Counted from the first letter of the stretch, positions 20,934-29,737 are shown. The stretch: DNA of 51,104 nucleotides from Caulobacter sp. (GCA_028291265.1 JAQGIK010000085.1:1-51104); one strand, 5' to 3'. Made by a program: numbers and translations. The notes: a model not told the origin generated them from the letters alone.

Positions 20934-21860
20934 ATGCGGCCTGTTGCCGGGATTGCCTTGACGAGCCTGACCGCCGTGTCGATTGCGGCGATGTCGGCCG
21001 TCTCGGTCACCGGCGCCGCCTCCGACGGCCTCTCCGACACCAGCCTGCTGAAGAACGCCAATATCGCCGGGACCTTCGCCGGACGCGTGCCCGACGACCC
21101 GGACGCGCCGATCCGCACCGCTCGCTTCGACGAGCCGCCGGCCCCCGTGATCGAGCTGGCCGGCGCGCCCAAACCCGTCATCCATCCGGCCCAGGCCGTC
21201 GAGATGGCCCGCGCCGACGCCCGCCCCGCCCCTGACGCCAACGCCGTCATGCTGGCCCGCTTCATCCCCAAGGCCGACCCGTCGCCGCGGGGCTATGCCG
21301 AGCCGCGGGTCGCCGCCTATGCCAGCCCGGCCGTGCGCCAGGCCCTGGCTCCCTCCCCGGCCCCCATGGGCCTGTTCAGTCCGATGCGCCGGGTCACCGT
21401 CAGCCTGACCAACGAGAGCCCGCTCAACCCGGGCTCCGGCCTGTCGTTCGGCGGCCGCGACAGCCGCCAGAACCCCGCCGCCCAGCAGATCGCGGCGCGC
21501 GGCCGCCTGTTCGACAACAAGCGCCTGGGCGTGCAGGTCGATGTCACCCCGGCCCGCAGCAAGAAGGGCCGCTGGTTCGCCTTCGCCGCCACCTCCGGCG
21601 ACGCCCTCGGCTTCAACTTCGGCGACAGGGGCCGCAAGAACCAGCGCTGGTCGGTCGAGAAACTGGCCGAGTACGGCAAGGTCCAGCTCGGAATCGGCTG
21701 GCGCAGGGGCCCGATGCAGATCTCGGCCGCCGCCACCCAGCGCGAGGTCGGCGCCTACGGCTACAGCCGCGACGACACCGTCTTCGGCCTGTCCTTCACG
21801 ATCAGCGGCGGCAAGCGCCTGCCCGCCCCCAAGGCCCGCCGGGGCATGCCGCGGGACTAA
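20934..21860 (+). CDS. Exported protein of unknown function, possible outer-membrane barrel end
   Basis: The 308-residue protein starts with a signal peptide (hydrophobic to about residue 28, VTGAAS). Residues 35-150 are rich in Pro, Ala and Asp and probably unstructured. The last ~150 residues alternate polar and hydrophobic positions (RLGVQVDVTPARSKKGRWFAF, KVQLGIGWRRGPMQISAAAT, VFGLSFTISG), which could be beta strands of a surface or outer-membrane domain. I recognise no family. GGGGGAG lies upstream of ATG 20934 and a CtrA-like site further up. It is separated from both neighbours and probably monocistronic. Confidence 0.7.
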   Translation: MRPVAGIALTSLTAVSIAAMSAVSVTGAASDGLSDTSLLKNANIAGTFAGRVPDDPDAPIRTARFDEPPAPVIELAGAPKPVIHPAQAVEMARADARPAPDANAVMLARFIPKADPSPRGYAEPRVAAYASPAVRQALAPSPAPMGLFSPMRRVTVSLTNESPLNPGSGLSFGGRDSRQNPAAQQIAARGRLFDNKRLGVQVDVTPARSKKGRWFAFAATSGDALGFNFGDRGRKNQRWSVEKLAEYGKVQLGIGWRRGPMQISAAATQREVGAYGYSRDDTVFGLSFTISGGKRLPAPKARRGMPRD

Positions 21861-21921
21861 CCCGGCGCCAAATAGAGAGCTTCACTTTCCTCCGCGGCCC
21901 AACCGGCATTAGTAAGGGTCC

Positions 21922-23388
21922 GTGTCCGACCTCCCCGCCGCTCAGGACGTTCCACTGCCGCCCAGGCCCGTCGAGCCGCCGCCGCCGGGGTCGACCGGTT
22001 CGCGCCTGGCCTCGCTCGCCGTGGCCAGCGCCCTGTTCATGGAGTTCATCGACTCCACCTCCCTGTCGACGGCCCTGCCGACCCTGGCCCGCGCCTTCAA
22101 CGCCGACCCCGTCCACCTGAAGCTGGCCCTGACCAGCTACATCCTGGCCCTCGCCGTGTTCGTGCCGGTCAGCGGCTGGGCGGCCGAGAAGTTCGGCGCC
22201 CGGCGGGTGTTCCTGATCGCCATGACCGTGTTCCTGACCGGCTCGGTGCTCAACGGCTTCTCGACCTCGCTGCCGCAACTTGTCGTCTTCCGCATCATCC
22301 AGGGCATGGGCGGAGCGATGATGACGCCGGTGGCCCGCCTGATCGTCGTCGGCTCGACGCCGAGGGAGAAGCTGCTGACCGCCATGGGCTGGTTCACCAT
22401 GCCCGCCCTGGTCGGACCGCTGATCGGCCCCCCGCTGGCCGGGTTCGTGCTGTCGGTCGCCGACTGGCCCTGGATCTTCTGGCTCAACGTGCCGGTCGGC
22501 ATCCTCGGCATGGCCGCCGTCATGCGCTTCGTGCCCCACATCAGGACCCCCGACCCCGGCCGCTTCGACTGGAGCGGATTCGCCCTGTCGGCGGCGGCCA
22601 TCACCGGCGTCGTCGCAGTGGCCGAGACGGCCGGCGTCGGCCTGATCCCCTGGCCTTTGCAGATCGTGCTGGTCGTCGGCGCCGTCGCCTGCGGCTGGGG
22701 GTATCTGCGGGTGGCGGCGCGAAAGGTCAGGCCGATCCTCGACCTCGGCCTCCTGCGGTATCCGACGTTTCGGGCCAGCATCGTCGGCGGAACCTTCGTG
22801 CGGCTGGGCGTCGGGGCCGGCCCCTTCCTGATGCCGCTGCTGCTGCAGATGGCCTTGGGCTGGACACCGCTGCAGGCCGGATCGGTGACCCTGGCCGGCG
22901 GACTGGGTGTGCTGGGCGCCCGGCCGTTCGCCGCCTTCGTCCTCAAGCGGGTCGGGTTCCGCGTCATGCTGGCGAGCTTCGTGGTCATCGCCGGCGTGCT
23001 GACCGCCACGCCGGGCTTCTTCACCAGCGCCACGCCGCCGGCGCTGATCATGCTGTTGCTGTTCCTGGCCGGCTTCTCGCGGGCCAGCCAGTTCATCTCC
23101 GCCAACACCATCGCCTTCGCCGAGATCCCCACCGAAAAGGTGCCCGCCGCCTCGACCCTGCAGGCGGTCAGCCAGCAGATCGGCCTGGCCCTGGGCATCA
23201 GTTTTGGCGGCCTGATGCTGCATTTCGCCCGGGGGCTGGCCGGCCATGAGACCCTGACCCCGGCCAGCTTCACCCTGCCCTACCTGGCCATCGGCGCCGT
23301 CACCCTGCTGGCCGTGCCCGTCTACCTGGCCCTCGATCCCCGGGCCGGCTCGAACATCAGCGGTCACCGCCGGAGGGACGAGGCATGA
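21922..23388 (+). CDS. MFS exporter, DHA2 (EmrB/QacA-like) family
   Basis: The 488-residue inner-membrane protein has about 14 hydrophobic segments, the count of the DHA2 drug:proton antiporters. Helix 1 holds FMEFIDSTSLSTALPTLARA, matching the family's D-x-T motif; VSGWAAEKFGARRVFL is the motif A loop; GPLIGPPLAGFVL is motif C, found in exporters. The substrate is unknown, and no membrane-fusion partner (EmrA) is adjacent. The start is GTG 21922. Its TGA overlaps the ATG of the ABC ATPase gene, an unusual pairing. Confidence 0.88.
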   Translation: MSDLPAAQDVPLPPRPVEPPPPGSTGSRLASLAVASALFMEFIDSTSLSTALPTLARAFNADPVHLKLALTSYILALAVFVPVSGWAAEKFGARRVFLIAMTVFLTGSVLNGFSTSLPQLVVFRIIQGMGGAMMTPVARLIVVGSTPREKLLTAMGWFTMPALVGPLIGPPLAGFVLSVADWPWIFWLNVPVGILGMAAVMRFVPHIRTPDPGRFDWSGFALSAAAITGVVAVAETAGVGLIPWPLQIVLVVGAVACGWGYLRVAARKVRPILDLGLLRYPTFRASIVGGTFVRLGVGAGPFLMPLLLQMALGWTPLQAGSVTLAGGLGVLGARPFAAFVLKRVGFRVMLASFVVIAGVLTATPGFFTSATPPALIMLLLFLAGFSRASQFISANTIAFAEIPTEKVPAASTLQAVSQQIGLALGISFGGLMLHFARGLAGHETLTPASFTLPYLAIGAVTLLAVPVYLALDPRAGSNISGHRRRDEA

Positions 23389-24398
23389 GCCCGGCCCTCG
23401 ACGTCCGCGACGTGCGCCGCGCCTACGGCCGGGTGCAGGCGCTCAACGGCGCCAGCCTGACCCTTGAGGCCGGCCGCATCACCTGCCTGCTGGGCCCCAG
23501 CGGCTGCGGCAAGAGCACCCTGCTGCGCCTGATCGCCGGTCTCGAACCGGTCGATGGCGGCGAGATCCGCAAGGCCGGGGTGGTGGTCTCCGGTCCGGGC
23601 GTCCACCTGCCGGCCGAGAAGCGCGGCATCGGCCTGGTCTTCCAGGACTACGCCCTGTTCCCCCACCTCAGCGGTCTGGGCAACGCCGGGTTCGGCCTGC
23701 ACGGCCTGCCGCCCGCCGAGCGAAAGCGCCAGGCTGCCGACGCCCTGGCCCGGGCCCACATCGATCAGCGCGCCGAGGCCTATCCCGGCCAGCTCTCCGG
23801 CGGCGAGCGCCAGCGGGTCGCCCTGGCCCGCGCCCTGGCCCCCGCCCCGTCGGTCCTGCTGCTCGACGAGCCCTTCTCCGGCCTCGACGGCGTATTGCGG
23901 GCCCAGGTTCGCGACGCCGCCCTGGAGACCCTGCGGGAGAGCGGTGCGGCCGTGCTGATCGTCACCCACGACGCCGAGGAAGCCATGCGCATGGGCGACC
24001 AGCTGGCCCTGATGCAGGCCGGCGCGATCCTGCAGACCGGCACGCCGGAGGACTGCTACCTGCGCCCGACCAGCCTCGACGCCGCCCGCCTGCTCGGCCC
24101 GGCCAACGCCCTGCCGGCCCGCATCGAGAACGGCATGGCCGTCACCGCCTTTGGCGCGGTCCCCGCCGGGACGGGCGGCGATACGGTCATCGCGCGGCCC
24201 GAGGCCATCGTGCTCGCCGACGATGGGGTCGAGGCCGAGGTCACGGCCCGCCGTTTCGTGGGCAGCCAGACCGAGCTGACCCTGCTGGCCGACAACCAGC
24301 GGGCGGCCGCCCGCCTGCCCAGCCTCACCGCGCCTCAGGTCGGGACGCGCATCCGCGTCCGCCTCGACCCGGCCCTCTGCACGGTCGTCACCGGCTAA
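23385..24398 (+). CDS. ABC transporter ATP-binding protein (FbpC/PotA-like), orphan
   Basis: The 337-residue protein is an importer-type ATPase of the iron/polyamine/sulfate group. It has Walker A GPSGCGKST at residues 37-45, Q-loop VFQDYALFPHL, signature LSGGERQRVALARAL, Walker B VLLLDEPFSGLD and switch His in VTHDAEEA. A C-terminal TOBE-like regulatory domain follows residue 240 (ARPEAIVL, VTARRFVGSQTELTL). No permease or binding-protein gene is near; the gene overlaps the DHA2 exporter instead. The partner must be encoded elsewhere, or the protein regulates something. The next gene converges with only three bases between the stop codons. Confidence 0.9.
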   Translation: MSPALDVRDVRRAYGRVQALNGASLTLEAGRITCLLGPSGCGKSTLLRLIAGLEPVDGGEIRKAGVVVSGPGVHLPAEKRGIGLVFQDYALFPHLSGLGNAGFGLHGLPPAERKRQAADALARAHIDQRAEAYPGQLSGGERQRVALARALAPAPSVLLLDEPFSGLDGVLRAQVRDAALETLRESGAAVLIVTHDAEEAMRMGDQLALMQAGAILQTGTPEDCYLRPTSLDAARLLGPANALPARIENGMAVTAFGAVPAGTGGDTVIARPEAIVLADDGVEAEVTARRFVGSQTELTLLADNQRAAARLPSLTAPQVGTRIRVRLDPALCTVVTG

Positions 24399-24401
24399 AG
24401 A

Positions 24402-25466
24402 CTACTTGCGGGCCCCGGCGGCGATGCGCTCGCGGGCCATCTCGTTGGCCACCGCGTGGGTCGGACGGCCCTCGGCGACGGCGCGGTCCAGCACCTCGGC
24501 CAGGGTCAGGGCCAGACGGTCGAGCTTCGTGTCCACCCAACCCTGGTCGAAGGCGCTGTCGCTCTCAAGGCCGCGGATCTCGGCCGCCACATTGATGATG
24601 CCACCGCCGTTGATGACGTAGTCGGGGGCATAGAGCATGCCCTTCTCGAACAGGGCCTGGCCGACCTCGGGCGAGGCCAGCTGATTGTTGGCCCCGCCGG
24701 CCACGACCCGGCCCTTCAGGCGGCCCAGGGTATCGAAGCTGACCGCGCCGCCCAGGGCGCAAGGGGCGAACACCTCGGCATCGGCGTCGAAGATGGCCTC
24801 CGGAGCGACGATCTGCGCACCCGTGCGGGCGGCCACGGCGTCGAGCGCGGCCTGGTTGACGTCGGTGATGATCAGTCTGGCGCCGGCCGCATGCAGCTTC
24901 TCGGCCAGGTAGGCGCCGACATGGCCGACGCCCTGGATAGCGACGGTGACGCCGTTGAGGTCACGGCCATAGGCCCGCTCGACGCAGAGGCTTAACCCGC
25001 GGAAGACGCCCTCGGCGGTGACCGGGCTGGGATCGCCGGAGGCCGCCTTGTGGCCCTCGAGGCCGGCGACGTAGCGGGTCTCCTTGCGGGCCTCCTCCAG
25101 GTCGGCCGGCGAGACGCCGACGTCCTCGGCTGTCCAGTAGCGGCCGCCGAGGCGCTCGACGGCGCGGCCGAAGGCCTGGAACAACTCGGGCGTCTTGTCC
25201 TTGCGGGCGTCGCCGATGATCACCGACTTGCCGCCGCCCAGGTCGAGGCCGGCCATGGCGTTCTTGTAGCTCATCGCCCGCGACAGCTTCAGGGCGTCTT
25301 CCAGCGCCGCTTCGGCGCTCTCGTAGGGCCACATGCGGCAGCCGCCGGCGGCCGGGCCGAGCGTGGTCGAATGCACCGCGATGATCGTCTTCAGCCCCGA
25401 GGCCGGGTCGGCGAAAGCGTGGACGCCTTCGTGGCCTTCAAAGGACGGGGAATCGAACAGGGTCAT
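24402..25466 (-). CDS. Leucine/phenylalanine-type amino acid dehydrogenase
   Basis: The 354-residue protein is an NAD-dependent oxidative deaminase of the Leu/Phe/Val dehydrogenase family, which converts branched-chain or aromatic amino acids to keto acids and ammonia. The substrate region GPAAGGCRMWPYESAEAAL, Lys68 in MSYKNAMAG and catalytic Lys80 in LGGGKSVIIG sit at their usual positions. The NAD domain has VAIQGVGHVGAYLAEKL. Length and numbering match leucine dehydrogenase closely, but specificity is not proven. ATG 25466 is chosen because the 19 extra upstream residues are Arg/Ser-rich and unlike the family. The gene converges on the ABC ATPase gene. Confidence 0.92.
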   Translation of the reverse strand: MTLFDSPSFEGHEGVHAFADPASGLKTIIAVHSTTLGPAAGGCRMWPYESAEAALEDALKLSRAMSYKNAMAGLDLGGGKSVIIGDARKDKTPELFQAFGRAVERLGGRYWTAEDVGVSPADLEEARKETRYVAGLEGHKAASGDPSPVTAEGVFRGLSLCVERAYGRDLNGVTVAIQGVGHVGAYLAEKLHAAGARLIITDVNQAALDAVAARTGAQIVAPEAIFDADAEVFAPCALGGAVSFDTLGRLKGRVVAGGANNQLASPEVGQALFEKGMLYAPDYVINGGGIINVAAEIRGLESDSAFDQGWVDTKLDRLALTLAEVLDRAVAEGRPTHAVANEMARERIAAGARK

Positions 25467-25542
25467 GCCAAGAACTTCGCGTTTGGGGGAAGAGCGATGC
25501 GCGAGGGGCGATCTACGCCGCACGAGCCTTCCTCACAACCCT

Positions 25543-26550
25543 TCAAACGCGGGAAGGCTTCACTCCGGGGCGAGGAATGCGCGGTGCGCCCGAAGGCAGC
25601 GGCGCCTCGGGCGTCAGCATGAAGCTGGCGGCGTCGTCGATGACGTTCTGGCGCTGGTGATCGCGGATCAGCAGGTGGTGGCCCCTGGCGTAGAAGGCGG
25701 TCTTGTCGCCGGGCTTGAGCCGCGCCGCCGCCTGGCGCGAGGGCGTCTCCGGAATCACCTGGTCGTTGGCCCCGTAGAGGTAGGCGACCGGAACCTTGAC
25801 CGCCCCGATCTCCCGCCAGGCCGCTTCCATCAGATCGACCAGGCCGCTGATGGTGTCGGGCCGCGCGCCCCAGATCATCAGCCTGTCGCGGCCCATGGCG
25901 ATCATCTCCTCGGTGTTGTCCGAGGGATGGATGGTGTTGGTCAGCCAACCGGGCGGCTCGACTGGCTTGCCGGGGCTGACCCGGGCGGTGATCCACAGCA
26001 CGGTCTTGTAGGGCAGCGGCTGGCTGGACCAGCCCCACACGGCCGGGGCCAGCAGCAACAGCCGGTCGGCGGCCGGCGGCCGGTCGGCGGCGAAGGCGCA
26101 GATGGCCACCGCCCCGCCCATGCTCTCCCCGGCCACCACCACCGGCACGCCGGGATGCCGGGCCTTCACCAGCGTGACGAAGACCCGCAGGTCCTCGCTC
26201 ATCAGCTCGCGCCCGGCCCAGATGCCCCGCCCGACCGACCGGCCGAAGCCCCGCTGGTCGAAGGCGTAGGTGGCGATACCGCGCGCCGCCCAGTCCGGCG
26301 CCGCCAGGTGGAAGGCGTTGGCGTAGTCGTTCATGCCGTGCAGCCCGACCAGCACCACCTTCGGCTCGTCCTGGGTGGGCCAGCTGGTGACGCCCAGCCG
26401 GGCCCCGTCGAAGCTGACGAACCCGTCGCCATCGAAGCTGGGGCCGGTAAAGCCCGCCATCGGTGTGAGCGGGGTCTGCAGGGCCATGGGCGCGCAGGCT
26501 CCCAAAGCCGTCGCGGCCGTGGCGCTGAGCAGGAACAGTCGGCGGTTCAT
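25543..26550 (-). CDS. Lipoprotein alpha/beta hydrolase (lysophospholipase-like)
   Basis: This 335-residue protein has a Tat-like/lipoprotein signal (MNRRLFLLSA) with lipobox LGAC, placing the lipidated residue at Cys19. The hydrolase triad is Ser143 in AGESMGGAV, Asp263 in YGANDQVIP and His291 or His292 in ARGHHLLIRD. The HGMNDYANAF and FDQRGFGRS segments match monoacylglycerol lipase/lysophospholipase-type enzymes. It is probably membrane-anchored on the periplasmic side. The ATG overlaps the stop of the UDG-superfamily gene (ATGA), so both are translated from one message. The C-terminus is Pro/Arg-rich. Confidence 0.85.
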   Translation of the reverse strand: MNRRLFLLSATAATALGACAPMALQTPLTPMAGFTGPSFDGDGFVSFDGARLGVTSWPTQDEPKVVLVGLHGMNDYANAFHLAAPDWAARGIATYAFDQRGFGRSVGRGIWAGRELMSEDLRVFVTLVKARHPGVPVVVAGESMGGAVAICAFAADRPPAADRLLLLAPAVWGWSSQPLPYKTVLWITARVSPGKPVEPPGWLTNTIHPSDNTEEMIAMGRDRLMIWGARPDTISGLVDLMEAAWREIGAVKVPVAYLYGANDQVIPETPSRQAAARLKPGDKTAFYARGHHLLIRDHQRQNVIDDAASFMLTPEAPLPSGAPRIPRPGVKPSRV

Positions 26551-27128
26551 GCGGCAAGAATGTCAGCGACGCGGCGACGAAGATAGGGCGTCACTTCGTC
26601 CTCGAACCACGGATTGCGCTTCAGCCAGCCGGTGTTGCGCCAGGACGGATGCGGCATCGGCAGGTAGTGCGGCAGATACTCGCTCCAGGCCGCGACGGTG
26701 TCGGTCATCGTCCGTTTGACCCGGTCGCCCAGCGCCCAGGCCTGGGCGTAGCCGCCGACCAGCAGGGTCAGCTCCATCCTCGGCAGGGCCGCCATCAACC
26801 GCGGCCGCCACAGCTGCGCGCATCTTGGCGGCGGCGGATAGTCGCCGCCCTTGGGATTGGTGCCCGGAAAGCAGAAGGCCATGGCCGCCACGCCGATCCT
26901 CGGCCCGTAGAAGGCCTCCCGGTCGACGCCCATCCAGGACCGCAGCCGCTCGCCCGAAGGATCGTCGAACGGCAGCCCGCTCTCATGCACCCGCCGCCCC
27001 GGCGCCTGGCCGCAGATCAGCAGCCGGGTCTGCGCCGAGACCCGGGTTACCGGCCGCGGCTCATGCGGCAGCTCGCCGGCGCAGGCCCGGCAGGCGGCGA
27101 TATCGGCAAGGACGGCGTCGAGGCTCAT
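26547..27128 (-). CDS. Uracil-DNA glycosylase superfamily protein
   Basis: The 193-residue protein has the UDG fold signatures: CGQAPGRRVHESGLPFDD near residues 39-56 (first catalytic motif) and PMPHPSWRN near 157-165 (leucine-loop/His motif). Four cysteines, Cys13, Cys16, Cys86 and Cys103, follow the Cys-x2-Cys ... Cys-x16-Cys spacing expected for an iron-sulfur cluster. It should remove uracil or a related base from DNA, but this subgroup lacks a firm activity assignment. It is a stand-alone domain, unlike the UdgX fusion at 16998. It overlaps the downstream hydrolase gene by four bases; the functional link between them is unclear. Confidence 0.85.
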   Translation of the reverse strand: MSLDAVLADIAACRACAGELPHEPRPVTRVSAQTRLLICGQAPGRRVHESGLPFDDPSGERLRSWMGVDREAFYGPRIGVAAMAFCFPGTNPKGGDYPPPPRCAQLWRPRLMAALPRMELTLLVGGYAQAWALGDRVKRTMTDTVAAWSEYLPHYLPMPHPSWRNTGWLKRNPWFEDEVTPYLRRRVADILAA

Positions 27129-27143
27129 CCCCGATCAACGCGC

Positions 27144-27440
27144 TCAGTCTTCCGCGGCCTCATCGTTCTCGCTCGCGCCGCTGGGGATGACGTCGCCCTC
27201 CATCGGCAGCCGCAGCCGATAGACGCCCTTGAAGGTGTCGGGATCGGCCGGCTTGTTGTGCCGCAGGATGACGATCTGCCCGGCCCGGGCCATGCCGACC
27301 GCCGTCGAACGCACCTGGCCCAGCGCCCGCTGCCAGCGCTCGGGCAGGATGACCCTGGCGACATTGGCCGGGTCGATGCTCTTGCCGGGGGCTAGGTCGG
27401 CAAGCTGGGAGAGGATGGCGTCTTCGATCGGCGAGGTCAT
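27144..27440 (-). CDS. DUF3253-type small protein
   Basis: This 98-residue protein resembles the DUF3253 family (about 90 residues, winged-helix-like). Visible are an N-terminal helix (IEDAILSQLADLAPGKSI), PANVARVILPERWQRALGQV, a second helix with VGMARAGQIVILRHNK, and a short strand region DTFKGVYRLRLP. The tail is acidic. Function is unknown; a DNA-binding role is possible from the predicted fold. ATG 27440 is chosen because longer in-frame starts run into the tyrosinase promoter region. It is followed 15 bases later by the UDG-superfamily gene on the same strand. Confidence 0.75.
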   Translation of the reverse strand: MTSPIEDAILSQLADLAPGKSIDPANVARVILPERWQRALGQVRSTAVGMARAGQIVILRHNKPADPDTFKGVYRLRLPMEGDVIPSGASENDEAAED

Positions 27441-27513
27441 GAGCAGCGCAATACACCGACCGGGCCGCAAGCCAAACCCGGTCATTCCAAACGCGAGACC
27501 GCCAAAATTCTCT

Positions 27514-27542
27514 TTGAAGTTGCAAATCGCCGCCCGCATAGT
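27514..27542 (+). promoter_or_regulatory. Candidate sigma-70 type promoter for the tyrosinase gene
   Basis: TTGAAG and CATAGT are separated by exactly 17 bases, close to the -35/-10 consensus. The -10 element ends 28 bases before ATG 27571. The 130-base divergent region here is locally A/T-richer than its surroundings. Confidence 0.4.
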
Positions 27543-27570
27543 CGCCGCCTCAGGCAAGCAGGGGACGATC

Positions 27571-29223
27571 ATGGGCCAGTTCGAACAGACCCGCCGGGTT
27601 TTCATGGCGACGACAGCGGCCGCCGCCGCCGGGACCACGGCCTTCGCCGCCGCGCCCGCCAGGACCGCGCCGAAATACACCCGCCACAACGTCACCAGCC
27701 CCAAGGGCCAGGAGATGCTGAAGAGCTACGCCAAGGGCGTGGCCGCCATGCTGGCCCTGCCGCCCGAGCATCCGCACAACTGGTTCCGCAACGCCTTCGT
27801 CCACCTGATGGACTGCCCGCACGGCAACTGGTGGTTCTACGTCTGGCACCGCGGCTTCATCGGCTATTTCGAAGAGACCATCCGCAACCTCAGCGGCAAC
27901 CCGGAGTTCGCCCTGCCCTATTGGGACTGGACCGAGCTGCCGCGCATTCCCGAGGGCCTGTTCGACGGCCCGCTGACCCCGGCCAGCGCCGCCTTCGCCC
28001 CGACCACCGGCAACCTCAACATCTTCACCAACAAGATGAAGCCGGCCATGAAGGCCTACTGGGACAACCTCAGTTCGGCCCAGCGCTCGCAGCTGATCAA
28101 GCGCGGCTACAAGACCTTCGACCTGATGTGGAACGACGTCACCGGCTACAGCCCCTCGGCCGACGCCGGCATCTCGGGCAACATGGCCTACGCCATCACC
28201 TGCGGCTCCCGCTACCTGTCGCCGGACAACCCCGGGTTCGACGCCAAGACCCTCGACGCCGTTTCGCCCGCGAAGATCGCCGCCGGCCTGGCGCCGGTCG
28301 ATTTCTACAACGAGGACAACACCCGCAGCTTCACCAGTTCCAAGACCCCCTCGCACAACACCGCTCCCAGCGGCGCCACCAAATTCTCGGTGCTCGAGGG
28401 CTTCCCGCACAACAAGGTCCACAACTGCATCGGCGGCGTCGGCGCGGTCGATCCGGGGCCTTACGGCTCGATGACCAACTTCCTGTCGCCGGTCGATCCG
28501 ATCTTCTTCATGCACCACGCCAACATGGACCGGCTGTGGGACGTCTGGACCCGCAAGCAGCAGGCCTTCGGCCTGCCTATCCTGCCGACCGGCGACGACC
28601 TGCGCACCCTCGCCGAGGAGCCCTTCCTGTTCTACGTCAACGGCAAGGGCGAGTACGTCGGCCACAGCAAGGCCGGCGCCTATTTCGACACCGCCGTCTT
28701 CGACTACGGCTACGCCCCGGCCCGCGACGACGGCCGGCTGCTGACCCCCCGGCCGAAGCTGAAGGGCCGCAAGGCCGCCCCGGCGCCGATCATGGCCCAG
28801 CCCGACGGCCAGGGCGCCACGGCCGCCGTGCCGCGCGGCGTCATCGACGACCACCTGGCGGACCGCCTGCCGGCCCCGCTGATCGCCCAGGTGACCATCG
28901 CCCGTCCCGGCGGCTATTCGACGACCCGCGAGTTCGACGTGCTGATCAACGCCCCGCCCGGCGTCACCCATGTCGAGGCCGACAGCCCCTACTACGCCGG
29001 CACCGTCTCCTTCTTCGGCCCGATCATGGCCATGCATGGCGATCACGAGGGCATGGAGATGTCGGTCGACACCACCTTCGCCGTGCCGCTGCCGCAGAAA
29101 CCGCAGGCCTTCAACCTGCTCGGCGCCGCCGCCCCGGTGGCGGTCAGCATCCGCGTCATCCCGGCCCACGACCGCGACGCCGCAGCCCCGGTTCTGAAAG
29201 GCGTGTCGCTGCACAGCTACTAG
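27571..29223 (+). CDS. Tyrosinase (polyphenol oxidase) with Tat signal and PPO-like C-terminal domain
   Basis: This 550-residue type 3 copper enzyme oxidises phenols or catechols to quinones. A twin-arginine signal (TRRVFMATTAAAAAG) predicts folded export. Copper A ligands appear to be His78, His84 and His93; copper B ligands His280, His284 and His316 (DPIFFMHHANMD). Cys82, two residues before His84, fits the Cys-x-His thioether seen in fungal and plant enzymes. After residue ~340 comes a long C-terminal part (REFDVLINAPPG, YYAGTVSFFGP) that resembles the C-terminal domain of plant polyphenol oxidases. The start is ATG 27571 after AGGGGA; the upstream in-frame extension is promoter DNA. Confidence 0.93.
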   Translation: MGQFEQTRRVFMATTAAAAAGTTAFAAAPARTAPKYTRHNVTSPKGQEMLKSYAKGVAAMLALPPEHPHNWFRNAFVHLMDCPHGNWWFYVWHRGFIGYFEETIRNLSGNPEFALPYWDWTELPRIPEGLFDGPLTPASAAFAPTTGNLNIFTNKMKPAMKAYWDNLSSAQRSQLIKRGYKTFDLMWNDVTGYSPSADAGISGNMAYAITCGSRYLSPDNPGFDAKTLDAVSPAKIAAGLAPVDFYNEDNTRSFTSSKTPSHNTAPSGATKFSVLEGFPHNKVHNCIGGVGAVDPGPYGSMTNFLSPVDPIFFMHHANMDRLWDVWTRKQQAFGLPILPTGDDLRTLAEEPFLFYVNGKGEYVGHSKAGAYFDTAVFDYGYAPARDDGRLLTPRPKLKGRKAAPAPIMAQPDGQGATAAVPRGVIDDHLADRLPAPLIAQVTIARPGGYSTTREFDVLINAPPGVTHVEADSPYYAGTVSFFGPIMAMHGDHEGMEMSVDTTFAVPLPQKPQAFNLLGAAAPVAVSIRVIPAHDRDAAAPVLKGVSLHSY

Positions 29224-29281
29224 AGGCTTGATGCCCCCGGAGCGGCCGTCTAACTCCCTGCGCAAAGCAAGGGGATAGACG

Positions 29282-29737
29282 ATGGCGGACGGCACTGAGA
29301 CAGGTTCGAGCGGCCCGCGCCTGATCACCGATGGCGAATGGGCCGGCTGGCGGTCGTGGACCAGCGATCCGTTCGAGAACCAGTCGGGTCCCTACTACTT
29401 CAAGGAAGAGGCCGACGGTTCGGTTCGCAGCGCCTTCCGCGCCGAGCAGAAGCACATGAACGGCGGCGGCTTCATGCACGGCGGCTGTATGCTGACCTTC
29501 GCCGACTTCTGCCTGTTCTCCATCGCCCACCGCGTGCTGGAGGGCGGCCATTCGGTCACCGTCAGCCTCGGCGGCGAGTTCCTCGGCCCCGCCCACGTCG
29601 GCGACCTGATCGAATGCACGGGCGAGGTGACCAAGGCCGGCAAGTCGATGGTCTTCATCCGCGGCCTGATCCAGACCGGCGGCAATCCGATGATGAGCTT
29701 CTCGGGCGTCGTGAAACGGGTCGCCCGGCGCCTCTAG
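29282..29737 (+). CDS. PaaI-like hotdog thioesterase
   Basis: The 151-residue protein has the hotdog-fold active segment HMNGGGFMHGGCMLTFADFC (residues 59-78), in which the His-Gly-Gly turn and the helix acid are typical of PaaI-like acyl-CoA thioesterases. Strands HSVTVSLGGEFLGPAHVGDL and SMVFIRGLIQ complete the fold. It should hydrolyse an acyl- or aryl-CoA in the cytosol; the substrate is not evident. ATG 29282 follows AAGGGGA. It lies 58 bases after the tyrosinase and 57 bases before the tail sheath gene, all in one direction, without obvious functional relation. Confidence 0.87.
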   Translation: MADGTETGSSGPRLITDGEWAGWRSWTSDPFENQSGPYYFKEEADGSVRSAFRAEQKHMNGGGFMHGGCMLTFADFCLFSIAHRVLEGGHSVTVSLGGEFLGPAHVGDLIECTGEVTKAGKSMVFIRGLIQTGGNPMMSFSGVVKRVARRL

